A stretch of 64,000 nucleotides of DNA from assembly GCF_021728415.1 (NCBI RefSeq), contig NZ_JAKKDV010000001.1, forward strand, positions 289,877 through 353,876. Direction: 5' to 3'. This DNA is from Flaviramulus multivorans (GTDB taxonomy: Bacteria; Bacteroidota; Bacteroidia; Flavobacteriales; Flavobacteriaceae). The first letter of the stretch is position 1. Each line of letters starts with the position of its first letter. The notes below the pieces were generated by a model that was not told where the DNA came from, searched no databases, and worked only from the letters and a program-made list of their open reading frames with translations. Below are positions 28,449-38,118 of the stretch, piece by piece. The translations under genes were made by a program, and so were the position numbers.

Positions 28449-30179
28449 TTAGTTTATTAATTTTTTAGCTTGTCCAGACCAATCATCACGTTCTGCTCTT
28501 CCAGGGAAAGAACCTGTAATTTCATCTAACAAGTCATATTCTTTTTTGGTCATTTTACTAACCTGAAGGAATGTGTAAATACCAATACTATTAAGTACTT
28601 CCTCCATTTTAGGACCAACTCCACTTATTTTCTTTAAATCGTCTGGTGTTTGAGTAGTTGCATCAAAAGAACCAATACTGCCTAATAAACTACTTACTTT
28701 TCCCGATTTATCTTCCGTTGAGGTTTCTACAGCTTTAATAGTGGCTGCAACACCAGAAGATGTTCTAGCATCTACACCAGTACCTACTAAACTCTTACCA
28801 GCCTCTCTTAAGTTCTTATAACGTTCACCTGATGATTTCAAAATTGTTTTTACTTCGGCTTGTGCTATTACTGGGAATGTTCTTGAATACAATAAGAATA
28901 GTACAAAGAAGAATCCTATAGTTCCAATAAATATTCCTATATCAACAAATGTTGGAGAGAACATCGTCCATGATGATGGTAAGTAATCTCTGTGTAACGA
29001 GGTTACAATAATTACAAAACGCTCAAACCACATTCCTATGTTTACTACAATTGAGATGAAGAACGAAAACATAATACTTGTTCTTAATTTCTTAAACCAC
29101 ATGAATTGTGGAGAAAATACGTTACAAGTCATCATCGCCCAATATGCCCACCAGTAAGGTCCTGTTGCTCTATTTAAGAAAGCATATTGTTCGTATTCAA
29201 CACCTGAGTACCATGCTATAAATAACTCGGTAATATATGCTACACCTACGATTGAACCTGTAATCATGATTACGATGTTCATTAATTCGATGTGTTGTAC
29301 TGTAATATAGTCTTCAAGGTCACACACTTTTCTCATAATAATAAGAAGCGTGTTTACCATGGCAAATCCTGAGAATACCGCACCCGCAACGAAGTATGGC
29401 GGGAATATAGTTGTATGCCAACCAGGGATTACCGATGTTGCGAAGTCAAACGATACAATGGTGTGTACAGAAAGTACAAGTGGTGTTGCTAAACCTGCAA
29501 GTACCAAAGATACTTCTTCAAAACGTTGCCAATCTTTAGCACGACCAGACCATCCGAAACTTAGTAATGAATATATTTTCTTTTGAAAAGGTTTAACAGC
29601 TCTGTCACGAATCATTGCGAAATCTGGCAATAAGCCTGTCCACCAGAAAACTAATGATACCGATAAATATGTTGAGATTGCAAATACGTCCCAAAGTAAA
29701 GGCGAATTAAAGTTTACCCATAAAGAACCAAATTGATTTGGAATTGGTAACACCCAATACCCTAACCATGGGCGACCCATGTGAATAATTGGGAATAAAC
29801 CTGCTTGAACTACCGAGAAAATCGTCATTGCTTCTGCAGAACGGTTAATGGCCATTCTCCATTTTTGACGGAATAATAAAAGTACAGCAGAAATCAGCGT
29901 TCCTGCGTGACCAATACCTACCCACCAAACGAAGTTTGTAATATCCCAAGCCCAACCTACGGTTTTATTTAAACCCCAAGTTCCAATACCCGTAGATATG
30001 GTATAAATAATACATCCAATTCCCCATAGAAAAGCCGCCAGTGAAATACCAAAAACTATCCACCATTGTTTATTTGCTTTTCCTTCTACAGGTTTAGCCA
30101 CATCCACAGTAACGTCGTGGTATGATTTTTCGCCTGTAACTAAAGGTCTTCTAATAGGTGCTTCGTAATGAGACGCCAT
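28449..30179 (-). CDS. actC: ActC (NrfD-like) with C-terminal helix-hairpin-helix extension
   Basis: ActC is the main NrfD/PsrC-like membrane subunit of alternative complex III, with about ten helices and the quinol site near ActB. Typical sequences are WWVGIGHAGTLISAVLLLFR, HMGRPW and WWTGLLPDFAMIRDRA. The membrane part ends near residue 455 (FVLFLLYSRTFPVIAQAEVK). A linker of about 55 residues and a helix-hairpin-helix-like domain (about 510-576: LKKISGVGPKMEEVLNSIGI, then a second helical part ending GQAKKLIN) follow. That tail resembles domains known mainly from nucleic-acid or assembly proteins and is unusual on a respiratory subunit. It would face the cytoplasm if the helix count is even. 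Confidence 0.92.
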   Translation of the reverse strand: MASHYEAPIRRPLVTGEKSYHDVTVDVAKPVEGKANKQWWIVFGISLAAFLWGIGCIIYTISTGIGTWGLNKTVGWAWDITNFVWWVGIGHAGTLISAVLLLFRQKWRMAINRSAEAMTIFSVVQAGLFPIIHMGRPWLGYWVLPIPNQFGSLWVNFNSPLLWDVFAISTYLSVSLVFWWTGLLPDFAMIRDRAVKPFQKKIYSLLSFGWSGRAKDWQRFEEVSLVLAGLATPLVLSVHTIVSFDFATSVIPGWHTTIFPPYFVAGAVFSGFAMVNTLLIIMRKVCDLEDYITVQHIELMNIVIMITGSIVGVAYITELFIAWYSGVEYEQYAFLNRATGPYWWAYWAMMTCNVFSPQFMWFKKLRTSIMFSFFISIVVNIGMWFERFVIIVTSLHRDYLPSSWTMFSPTFVDIGIFIGTIGFFFVLFLLYSRTFPVIAQAEVKTILKSSGERYKNLREAGKSLVGTGVDARTSSGVAATIKAVETSTEDKSGKVSSLLGSIGSFDATTQTPDDLKKISGVGPKMEEVLNSIGIYTFLQVSKMTKKEYDLLDEITGSFPGRAERDDWSGQAKKLIN

Positions 30180-30207
30180 AATTATATAATTGATTCTTTA
30201 ATTAGAT

Positions 30208-33200
30208 TTATGCTTCAGTTGTATTTCTCACTTTTGTTTGGTACTGCACATTAGGCTTAGTACCAACGCTTTCTAATAAGTGATACATACGATTATCTTC
30301 TTTAAGTTTTGCAACTTTACTGTCTTTATCATTGATGTCTCCAAACGTCATAGCACCATTACTACAAGCTGCCGAACATGCTGTTTGGAATTCACCGTCT
30401 TTAATTTGACGTCCATCACGTTTTGCGTCAAGGATTGTTTTCTGTGTCATTTGAATACACATAGAACATTTTTCCATAACACCACGAGAACGTACAACTA
30501 CATCTGGATTTAACACCATACGACCTAAATCATCATTCATATGGTAATCAAACTCGTCATTTCCATTATACAAGAACCAGTTGAAACGACGTACTTTATA
30601 TGGGCAGTTGTTTGCACAATATCTGGTACCTACACAACGGTTGTAAGCCATATGGTTTTGACCTTGACGACCATGCGATGTTGCAGCTACTGGACAAACC
30701 GTTTCACAAGGTGCATGGTTACAGTGTTGACACATCACTGGTTGGAAAGCAACTTGAGGATTCTCAGATGCGTTTTCCATTTCACCAAATTCGCTTAACG
30801 AACTTCCTAAACCAGAAATATTTTCTTTCTTTTCATTATCACCCTCAAATGAAGTTTCAGAAGAGTAATATCTATCAATACGTAACCAGTGCATATCACG
30901 GCTACGACGTACTTCTGTTTTACCTACTACAGGTACATTATTTTCTGCATGACATGCAATTACACAAGCACCACACCCAGTACAAGCATTTAAATCGACC
31001 GATAAGTTGAAGTGATGCCCAATCGAGCGATCAAATTCATCCCATAAATCAACTTCAGGTGATGTAACCGGTGTTTCCACGTGGTTCAATGATACCACAG
31101 GAACTGCGTTCCAGTATTTTTTATCTTTAGTGTTAAATATCTCTAAAGTCGTTTCTTTAATAATATCTCCACGACCCATTAACGTATTATGCAATTGTAC
31201 CGAAGCAAATTCATGCTCGCCAGCTGCAGGCTCAATAGTAACACTTTGCACATTATTGAAGCCTTGGTATAATGCATACGCATTAACCCCCGTTTGCATT
31301 TCTTCTTTTAAACCTAAAGTTCGTCCGTAACCAAATGATAAACCTACCGATCCTTTTGCTTGTCCTGGTTGAATCATTACTGGTACTTTTAGTGAAGTTC
31401 CATTAACCGTTACATTTGCATAACTACCATTTAAAGCACCATTAGCAACATGTGTATTGGTTAATCCAATTGCATCCGCGTCCGCTTTTGAAATAGTTAA
31501 ATAGTTATCCCAAGAGGTTCTAGTGATTGGATCAGGAAACTCTTGTAACCATGGGTTATTAGCTTGCTGACCATCACCCATACCTACTTTAGTATAAAGT
31601 GTTAATTCTAATCCGTTAGATTGTGTAGAAGCAGCTAAGGTTCTTGCTGCATTTCCAGAAGGAACTTCGGCAGTATCTTCAGCATCAGCATCTGTGGTAT
31701 CTTCAACTACAGTATCGATACTTCCAACATAAACACCATCATGTAAGGCTTTGTTAAAAGAACTTCCACCTAAAATAGTTGTTCCCCAAGCCTCTTTGAT
31801 ATAATCATGATACGACATATCATTTCCAGTCCACTTTAACAAAGCTTCTTGAAATTGTCTCGTATCAAATAAAGGACGGATTGTTGGCTGTGTTAAAGCA
31901 TAATGTCCTTTTTTAAACTCTACATCACCCCAAGATTCTAAGTAATGAGGTGCCGCAGCAATATATTGAGTTTCTGAAGACGTTTCATCAACTTTCATCG
32001 AGAACGTTACAGAAAGTTCTGTTTTACTTAATCCTTCAACAAAATCAGCAGCATTTGGTAATGTATAAACAGGGTTTACACCACTCATAATAATAGCTCC
32101 AACTTTTCCAGCTTTCATATCAGCAACTAACTGAGCAACTGCTTGAACGTTACCTTGTCTCGTTTTTATTGGTGTTTTAGCATCAAATGCTTTACTTCCT
32201 AAAAACTCATTAATCTCTAAAGCAACTGTTTGAGCATTTACATCATTAATTCCCGTAACAACTACACCATTACTACCCGCTTTTCTAAGTTGAGAAGCAG
32301 CATTTGCAATAGCAGTTTCAACGCTTTCAGATAAACCATTTACAGTTACATTATTCCCTGTAACCAAACTGTATAATTTAGCTAAAGCTAGTTTTTGTTG
32401 TGAAGGGGTTAAAGGTACACGCTTATCAGCATTTGCACCTGTTAATGACATATTAGACTCGAATTGAATGTGACGAGACATTTTTCCATGATCAGGAACT
32501 CTGTTTTTTGAATACCCCGAATCAAATCCTCCACCTTGCCAATCACTCAAGAAATCGGCTCCAACAGAAACAATAGTCATTGCTTTTGAGAAATCGTAAT
32601 TTGCTAAACCGCGTTCTCCATATTTAGCTTGGTAAGCGTCTAACGCTGCAGATTCTGAAACAGCATCGTATATAACGTGACGAACATTACCAAATTTATC
32701 TTTAAATTCTGAAATTAACTTGCTTGTTGATGGGCTAGCAAAAGTTTGTGTTAGTAACACAATATCCTTATTAGCAGCTGCAATGTTTGTTAATTTTTCA
32801 GTAGTTTCTGAATCAAAAGTGCTCCAAGAAATAGATTCGCCATCTTTTCTTTTAGGGCTTTGAACTCTTAAACTGTCATACAAGCCTAAAACAGAAGCGT
32901 TCACTCTGGCATTAGCACTACCATTTGTAGTTGCCATCGTGTTATTTTCAATTTTAATTGGACGACCTTCACGCGTTTTAACTAAAACACTAGCAAAATC
33001 GAATCCATCAGCAATTGTTGTTGCATAATAGTTAGCAACTCCAGGAATAATTTCTGTAGGTTGAACTACGTAAGGAATTGATTTTTTTACAGGACCTTCA
33101 CAAGCAGCTAACGAAGCAGCAGCTGTACTAAATCCTACATATTTTAAGAAATCGCGTCGGGTTGTAGACGTAGCCTCTAATGTCTCTTTATCACCTAAAA

Positions 33201-33312
33201 ATTCATCAGTAGGAATCTCTGCTACAAACTCGTTTTGTTTTAGCGTCTCAACAATAGAGCTATTCTCGTTTAGCTCTTCAACACTTTTCCAGTATTTCTT
33301 GTTTGATGACAT
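30208..33312 (-). CDS. actB: ActB, iron-sulfur / molybdopterin-oxidoreductase-like subunit of ACIII
   Basis: ActB is the large peripheral subunit of alternative complex III. The 1,034 residues carry a Tat-type motif (TTRRDFLKYVGFSTAAASLA) at about 52, not at the very N-terminus, followed by LAAC, a possible lipobox (Cys about 71). The middle is a molybdopterin-oxidoreductase-like fold; family members lack the Mo cofactor. The C-terminal third has the cysteine sets of three [4Fe-4S] clusters and one [3Fe-4S] cluster: CTGCGACVIAC, CQHCNHAPCETVCP, CVGTRYCANNCP and CSMCIQM with CSAACSNGA. Position in the operon and length are both typical. Confidence 0.95.
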   Translation of the reverse strand: MSSNKKYWKSVEELNENSSIVETLKQNEFVAEIPTDEFLGDKETLEATSTTRRDFLKYVGFSTAAASLAACEGPVKKSIPYVVQPTEIIPGVANYYATTIADGFDFASVLVKTREGRPIKIENNTMATTNGSANARVNASVLGLYDSLRVQSPKRKDGESISWSTFDSETTEKLTNIAAANKDIVLLTQTFASPSTSKLISEFKDKFGNVRHVIYDAVSESAALDAYQAKYGERGLANYDFSKAMTIVSVGADFLSDWQGGGFDSGYSKNRVPDHGKMSRHIQFESNMSLTGANADKRVPLTPSQQKLALAKLYSLVTGNNVTVNGLSESVETAIANAASQLRKAGSNGVVVTGINDVNAQTVALEINEFLGSKAFDAKTPIKTRQGNVQAVAQLVADMKAGKVGAIIMSGVNPVYTLPNAADFVEGLSKTELSVTFSMKVDETSSETQYIAAAPHYLESWGDVEFKKGHYALTQPTIRPLFDTRQFQEALLKWTGNDMSYHDYIKEAWGTTILGGSSFNKALHDGVYVGSIDTVVEDTTDADAEDTAEVPSGNAARTLAASTQSNGLELTLYTKVGMGDGQQANNPWLQEFPDPITRTSWDNYLTISKADADAIGLTNTHVANGALNGSYANVTVNGTSLKVPVMIQPGQAKGSVGLSFGYGRTLGLKEEMQTGVNAYALYQGFNNVQSVTIEPAAGEHEFASVQLHNTLMGRGDIIKETTLEIFNTKDKKYWNAVPVVSLNHVETPVTSPEVDLWDEFDRSIGHHFNLSVDLNACTGCGACVIACHAENNVPVVGKTEVRRSRDMHWLRIDRYYSSETSFEGDNEKKENISGLGSSLSEFGEMENASENPQVAFQPVMCQHCNHAPCETVCPVAATSHGRQGQNHMAYNRCVGTRYCANNCPYKVRRFNWFLYNGNDEFDYHMNDDLGRMVLNPDVVVRSRGVMEKCSMCIQMTQKTILDAKRDGRQIKDGEFQTACSAACSNGAMTFGDINDKDSKVAKLKEDNRMYHLLESVGTKPNVQYQTKVRNTTEA

Positions 33313-33345
33313 ATTATATAATTGAATTACTTCTTATTAAATTTA

Positions 33346-34686
33346 TTAATAGTGACATTTACCACACTCTAAACCACCCATTTGAGCAGCTGTTAACTCA
33401 TCTACACCATACTTTTTAGATAACTCTTCATGTATTTTAGTGTAATATGCATTATCTTTTACATCCACATTGGTAGTTCTATGACAATCTATACACCAAC
33501 CCATAGTTAACGGCGCATGTTGATACATAACTTCCATTTCCTCAACAGGTCCGTGACATGTTTGACATTCAACACCAGCAACCGTAACGTGTTGTGAGTG
33601 GTTAAAATAAGCAAAGTCTGGTAAATTATGAATGCGAACCCATTTTACTGGTTGTGAATTACCTGTGTATTGTTGATCGGCATCACTCCATCCAGCAGCA
33701 GCGTATAGCTTTTGGATTTCACCATCATAAAACTCTTTAGAATATTCTGGACTTGTTTCTCCATTGTATTCGTAAATAGACTTATGACAGTTCATACATA
33801 TGTTTAACGAAGGAATACCTGATGTTTTACTAACTCTAGCTGAAGAGTGACAGTATTTACAATCAATCCCGTTGTCGCCAGCATGTATTTTATGTGAAAA
33901 ATGTATTGGTTGTACTGGTTGATATCCTTGGTCTACACCAATTTGAGATAAATACCCGTAAACATAATACGCACTTGCTAACAAAAAGAAAATAGCCACT
34001 ACAATCATTAAAAATTGATTTTGCACAAACGCTTTCCAAAGTGGCGTTCCTTTTGTTTCTTCTGGTAATTCTATATTTTGAGCCGATGCAAAACGGCGTA
34101 ATGTTTTGTTTACTAAATACAAACCAATAGCCAAGAGCATAAATAAAATAGCTAAAGCACCTAAAATAATTTCGTTTGAAATACCTGGCTCAACAGGTGC
34201 AACTGGACTCAAACTAGCGGTATCTCCACCACTTGGAGGAGTCGCTTTTTCTTCTGCAGTGTAAGCCAAAATATCGCAAATATCTTGATCTGATAATTGA
34301 GGCATTGGAGTCATGGCAGCACCACCATACTCGTTATAAATTTTATTGGCGTAAGCATCACCTGATTTAATAACACCTGCACTATTACGTATCCAAGCAT
34401 AAATCCACGCTCTATCCAAGCCTTCATCATCAGCTAATCGTTGCTCAACATTACGTAGAGCTGGTCCTGTCATTTTTTTATCTAACTGATGACAAGCTGC
34501 ACAATTGGCATTGAATAATGATTTCCCTTTTACTGGGTCACAATCTTCTTGAGCAGAAATTGAGGTTGTAAACGCTATTAATATAATTAAGCTGAAACGA
34601 AGAAGGTTATTGCTTAATTTACGGTGAATCACCTGTCTCATATTGTTGGTTAAATTAGCTTCTAAACTTTGGTATGATTTTTTCAT
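33346..34686 (-). CDS. actA: ActA, multiheme cytochrome c subunit of alternative complex III
   Basis: ActA passes electrons from ActB towards the oxidase. The 446 residues contain six CxxCH motifs: CAACH near the N-terminus (a monoheme domain with TGPALRNVEQRL), then CKYCH, CMNCH, CQTCH, CIDCH and CGKCH in the C-terminal pentaheme domain. A signal peptide (LRFSLIILIAFTTSISAQ) precedes the first heme, and a membrane helix (about 172-192) and a second (about 225-245) separate the domains. The ATG at 34686 is used; an ATG 45 bases downstream would also give a signal peptide. It is the first gene of the eight-gene act-cta operon, with a promoter-like motif upstream. Confidence 0.94.
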   Translation of the reverse strand: MKKSYQSLEANLTNNMRQVIHRKLSNNLLRFSLIILIAFTTSISAQEDCDPVKGKSLFNANCAACHQLDKKMTGPALRNVEQRLADDEGLDRAWIYAWIRNSAGVIKSGDAYANKIYNEYGGAAMTPMPQLSDQDICDILAYTAEEKATPPSGGDTASLSPVAPVEPGISNEIILGALAILFMLLAIGLYLVNKTLRRFASAQNIELPEETKGTPLWKAFVQNQFLMIVVAIFFLLASAYYVYGYLSQIGVDQGYQPVQPIHFSHKIHAGDNGIDCKYCHSSARVSKTSGIPSLNICMNCHKSIYEYNGETSPEYSKEFYDGEIQKLYAAAGWSDADQQYTGNSQPVKWVRIHNLPDFAYFNHSQHVTVAGVECQTCHGPVEEMEVMYQHAPLTMGWCIDCHRTTNVDVKDNAYYTKIHEELSKKYGVDELTAAQMGGLECGKCHY

Positions 34687-34723
34687 TTAATAATAGAAAA
34701 AAAAACAGTTAAAAAATCTCTTG

Positions 34724-34754
34724 CAAAAGTAATACTTAAAGTCGATTTGAGAAA
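34724..34754 (-). promoter_or_regulatory. Putative promoter of the actABCDEF-ctaCD operon
   Basis: On the minus strand, TTTC (34751-34754), 19 bases and TACTTTTG (34724-34731) give a near-consensus flavobacterial promoter. The predicted transcript start lies about 30 bases before the actA ATG. No other minus-strand gene lies directly upstream. Confidence 0.5.
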
Positions 34755-34829
34755 TGTTAGAGAACTGTTAATTGATAATTTAGAGGGATTCTAAATAATA
34801 AAAAGAGCTATAATTTAGTTTATAACGTA

Positions 34830-34837
34830 TACATTTG
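34830..34837 (+). promoter_or_regulatory. Putative -7 element of the SPOR gene
   Basis: TACATTTG matches TAnnTTTG exactly and lies 17 bases before the ATG at 34855. I see no good -33 box at the expected distance, so this is a partial match. Confidence 0.35.
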
Positions 34838-34854
34838 TATAAATTTAATTGAAA

Positions 34855-35244
34855 ATGAAAGCATTGAATTTGAAAATCAGTTTTTTAAGTATTGTTTGTT
34901 TTGCAGTTTGCACTATATCTTCTTTTGCACAACAAGGGCAAGTAACCATTAATCATGATAAAAAAATTGATAATTTATTAGAAATTAAAAAAGAAATGAA
35001 CAAGAATGATAATGATTCCGATCGTTATAAAATTCAAGTTTATTCAGGAAATCGTTCTGGAGCTCAAAACGCTCAAACGGATTTTAGTAATTCTTTCGGA
35101 GATTGGCGTCCTGTGATGCAATATGAAACACCAAACTTTAAAATTTGGGTTGGTAATTTTAGAACACGTTTAGAAGCTGACAGAGCTTTAGAACGTATTA
35201 AAAAGAAATTTCCAAGTGCCTTTATTTTCAAGCCAAAAAAGTAA
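34855..35244 (+). CDS. Periplasmic SPOR-domain protein
   Basis: This protein of about 129 residues has a signal peptide (LKISFLSIVCFAVCTISSFAQ) and a C-terminal SPOR domain (about 60-128: RYKIQVYSGNRSGAQNAQTD, then FKIWVGNFRTRLEADRALER and PSAFIFKPKK). SPOR domains bind denuded glycan strands of peptidoglycan, mostly at division sites. I use the ATG at 34855; a TTG six bases earlier is in frame. It is transcribed divergently from the act operon and convergently to infB, with a shared terminator after it. The specific role is unknown. Confidence 0.88.
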   Translation: MKALNLKISFLSIVCFAVCTISSFAQQGQVTINHDKKIDNLLEIKKEMNKNDNDSDRYKIQVYSGNRSGAQNAQTDFSNSFGDWRPVMQYETPNFKIWVGNFRTRLEADRALERIKKKFPSAFIFKPKK

Positions 35245-35272
35245 CAAATACCATATTTACATAAATAAAAAA

Positions 35273-35290
35273 GCGACCTAAACTGGTCGC
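35273..35290. terminator. Bidirectional terminator between the SPOR gene and infB
   Basis: The GCGACC / GGTCGC stem with 6-base loop is flanked by A6 on the left and T8 on the right, so it can end transcription from both convergent genes. Confidence 0.88.
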
Positions 35291-35309
35291 TTTTTTTTAT
35301 CAAACTGAT

Positions 35310-38045
35310 TTATTTCAATTTCTTTTTTACCTCAACTTCATGGAAGGCTTCAATAATATCGCCCTCTTTAATGTCGTTATAGTTTTTAATTTGCATACCA
35401 CAATCGTAGCCTTTACTTACTTCTTTAACATCATCTTTAAATCGTTTTAGCGAAGCTAACTCACCAGTATAAACCACTACACCATCTCTAATTAAACGAA
35501 CCCCAGAACTTCTAAGGATTTTTCCATTGGTAACCATACATCCTGCAATGGTTCCAATTTTTGAAACTTTAAAGATTTCTCTAATTTCGGCAGTACCTGT
35601 AATCTCTTCTTTAAGTTCAGGAGACAACATACCTTCCATTGCATCTTTAAGATCGTTTATGGCGTCATAAATAATAGAATACGTTCTAATATCTATTTCT
35701 TCTTTATCTGCAATCATTCTTGCATTTCCAACTGGACGAACATTAAATCCAATGATAATAGCATCCGATGCTGTAGCTAATAATACATCACTTTCAGTTA
35801 TCGCTCCGACACCTTTATGAATAATATTAACATGGATTTCTTCGGTTGATAATTTTTGGAATGAATCCGTTAAGGCCTCAACTGAACCGTCCACATCACC
35901 TTTAAGGATAATGTTCAATTCTTGGAAATCGCCAAGTGCGATACGACGACCAATTTCATCTAGTGTAATATGGCGTTGTGTTCTAACGGATTGCTCACGT
36001 TGTAATTGCGCACGTTTAGCCGCAATTTGTTTTGCTTCACGCTCGTCTTCAAATACATTAAATTTGTCACCTGCCTGTGGCGCACCATCTAATCCTAAAA
36101 TAGATACCGGTGTTGATGGACCTGCTTGTTTAACGTCATGTCCACGCTCATCATGCATAGCCTTAACTTTACCACTATGCTGTCCTGCAAGTACATAATC
36201 ACCAACTTTAAGGGTTCCTGCTTGTACTAATATAGTAGAAACATACCCACGCCCTTTATCTAAAAAGGCTTCAACAACCGTTCCGACTGCAGGTTTATTT
36301 GGGTTTGCTTTAAGCTCCAAAAGTTCTGCTTCAAGTAAAACTTTTTCAAGCAGTTCTTTAACTCCTGTACCAAATTTAGCTGAAATATCATGAGATTGAA
36401 TTTTTCCTCCCCAATCTTCAACTAGTAAATTCATTTGCGCTAATCCGTCTTTTATTTTTTCAGGATTTGCATCTGGTTTATCTATTTTATTAATCGCAAA
36501 AACTATAGGAACACCAGCAGCTTGAGCATGCGAAATAGCCTCCTTAGTTTGTGGCATGATATCATCATCTGCAGCAGCAACAATAATAGCAATATCGGTT
36601 ACTTGTGCTCCACGTGCACGCATTGCGGTAAACGCCTCGTGACCTGGTGTATCTAAAAATGCTATTTTTTGTCCGTTATCTAAAGTTACTCCATAAGCAC
36701 CTATGTGTTGTGTAATTCCACCAGACTCTCCAGCAATAACATTTTCTTCACGTATATAATCTAATAAAGATGTTTTACCATGATCTACGTGTCCCATTAC
36801 CGTAACAATTGGGGCGCGTGGTTTTAAATCTTCTGGTTGGTCTTCAACTTCTTCAAAAGATTCTTTAATATCTGCCGTTACAAACTCTACTTGATATCCA
36901 AATTCTTCAGCTACAATAGATAATGTTTCAGCATCTAAACGTTGATTCATGGTTACCATCATACCTAACGACATACAAGCCGAAATAATTTCAGTAACAC
37001 TTACATCCATCATCGTAGCAACTTCACTTGCCGTAACAAACTCAGTTACTTTAAGTATTTTACTTTCAGCTGCCTCTATTTGTTGATCAATTTCAGATTG
37101 TTCTCTGTGCTGATCTCTTTTATCTCTTCTATATTTAGCGCCTTTTCCTTTACTAGACTTCCCTTGAAGTTTTTCGAGTGTTTCACGAACTTGTTTTTTT
37201 ACATCCTCTTCGCTAGGTTCTTCTTTAATAACGTTTCTACGACCTTGACCTGGTTTCCCTTTAAATCTATCATTTCTGTTGCCTGAATCTCTATTTCCGT
37301 CTTGTGGAGCTCCAGCTTTACTGATACGTCGGCGCTTTTTCTTATTTGTAGAAGAAGCACTTTTATCAGCATCTTTTGAATCTGATTTCTTTTCGTCTTT
37401 CTTCTTTTTAGGTTTTTTAAATTGCGTTAAATCAATTTTATCGCCTGCAATTTTTGGTCCGCTTAATTTTTTATATTGAGTTTCTACTTTTTCATCAGGA
37501 GTTACCAACTCTCCATCAATAAGTATTTGTTTTTTCTCTGAATCCGTTTTAGCTGATTCTTTTGGCTTTTCAACCTCTTTTGTAGAGTCCTTTTTTACTT
37601 CTGGTTTAGCCTCTTCTTTCTTCGCTTCAACAGGCGTTTCTTTTGGTGTTGAAACTGCAACATTATCAGTCTTTTTTTGTCCCAAATCAATTTTTCCAAC
37701 TTGCTTTGGTCCTGTTAATGTTTTTGATGCTTTAACAACCTCTTCTTTCTGTTGCGCTTTTTCTATGGCTTCTTGAGCTTTTTGCTTTTCTTCTAATTCT
37801 TGCTCACGTTTTATACGTAAATCTTCCTTTTCTTTAAGCTTAGCTTCATTTACTTTTTGCGACTTCATCTTTTTGTTCGCATCCGTTTCAAACTCATCAG
37901 AAAGGATATGGTAAGTCTCTTCCGAAATTTTGGTAGTTGGACGCTTCTCTATCTCAATACCTTTAGAATCCAAAAATTCTACGGCACGGTCTAGAGAGAT
38001 GTTAAGCTCGCGTAATACTTTATTTAATCTAATTGTTTCAGCCAT
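35310..38045 (-). CDS. infB: Translation initiation factor IF-2
   Basis: IF-2 is the GTPase that delivers initiator tRNA to the ribosome. The 911 residues comprise an N-terminal IF2_N module (about 1-50), a long charged Lys/Glu-rich linker (about 55-325), a second IF2_N module (about 335-385), the G domain (G1 [14 protein letters not shown] about 418, G3 DTPGHEAF, G4 NKIDK) and domains II-IV ending with [18 protein letters not shown]. The length and acidic/basic linker are typical of Bacteroidota IF-2. It follows nusA by 73 bp; that gap contains a minus-strand TATATTTG at 38065-38072, a possible internal promoter. Confidence 0.97.
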   Translation of the reverse strand: MAETIRLNKVLRELNISLDRAVEFLDSKGIEIEKRPTTKISEETYHILSDEFETDANKKMKSQKVNEAKLKEKEDLRIKREQELEEKQKAQEAIEKAQQKEEVVKASKTLTGPKQVGKIDLGQKKTDNVAVSTPKETPVEAKKEEAKPEVKKDSTKEVEKPKESAKTDSEKKQILIDGELVTPDEKVETQYKKLSGPKIAGDKIDLTQFKKPKKKKDEKKSDSKDADKSASSTNKKKRRRISKAGAPQDGNRDSGNRNDRFKGKPGQGRRNVIKEEPSEEDVKKQVRETLEKLQGKSSKGKGAKYRRDKRDQHREQSEIDQQIEAAESKILKVTEFVTASEVATMMDVSVTEIISACMSLGMMVTMNQRLDAETLSIVAEEFGYQVEFVTADIKESFEEVEDQPEDLKPRAPIVTVMGHVDHGKTSLLDYIREENVIAGESGGITQHIGAYGVTLDNGQKIAFLDTPGHEAFTAMRARGAQVTDIAIIVAAADDDIMPQTKEAISHAQAAGVPIVFAINKIDKPDANPEKIKDGLAQMNLLVEDWGGKIQSHDISAKFGTGVKELLEKVLLEAELLELKANPNKPAVGTVVEAFLDKGRGYVSTILVQAGTLKVGDYVLAGQHSGKVKAMHDERGHDVKQAGPSTPVSILGLDGAPQAGDKFNVFEDEREAKQIAAKRAQLQREQSVRTQRHITLDEIGRRIALGDFQELNIILKGDVDGSVEALTDSFQKLSTEEIHVNIIHKGVGAITESDVLLATASDAIIIGFNVRPVGNARMIADKEEIDIRTYSIIYDAINDLKDAMEGMLSPELKEEITGTAEIREIFKVSKIGTIAGCMVTNGKILRSSGVRLIRDGVVVYTGELASLKRFKDDVKEVSKGYDCGMQIKNYNDIKEGDIIEAFHEVEVKKKLK

Positions 38046-38118
38046 AAATTGCCTTTAAAATACTCAAATATATATATTATACCAATTTAAGGTATAAATA
38101 ATGTTACTCTACTTTTAT

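Noticed and set aside
30600..31010. 136-codon open frame antisense to the iron-sulfur part of actB
   Set aside because: It is the complement of the cysteine-rich coding text (many Trp/His/Leu codons), with no family resemblance.
38080..38098. TATACC/GGTATA dyad between infB and nusA, like the parD operator
   Set aside because: The shared core is short, the spacer differs (AATTTA versus AATTTTT) and no RHH regulator is nearby; chance in AT-rich sequence is likely.
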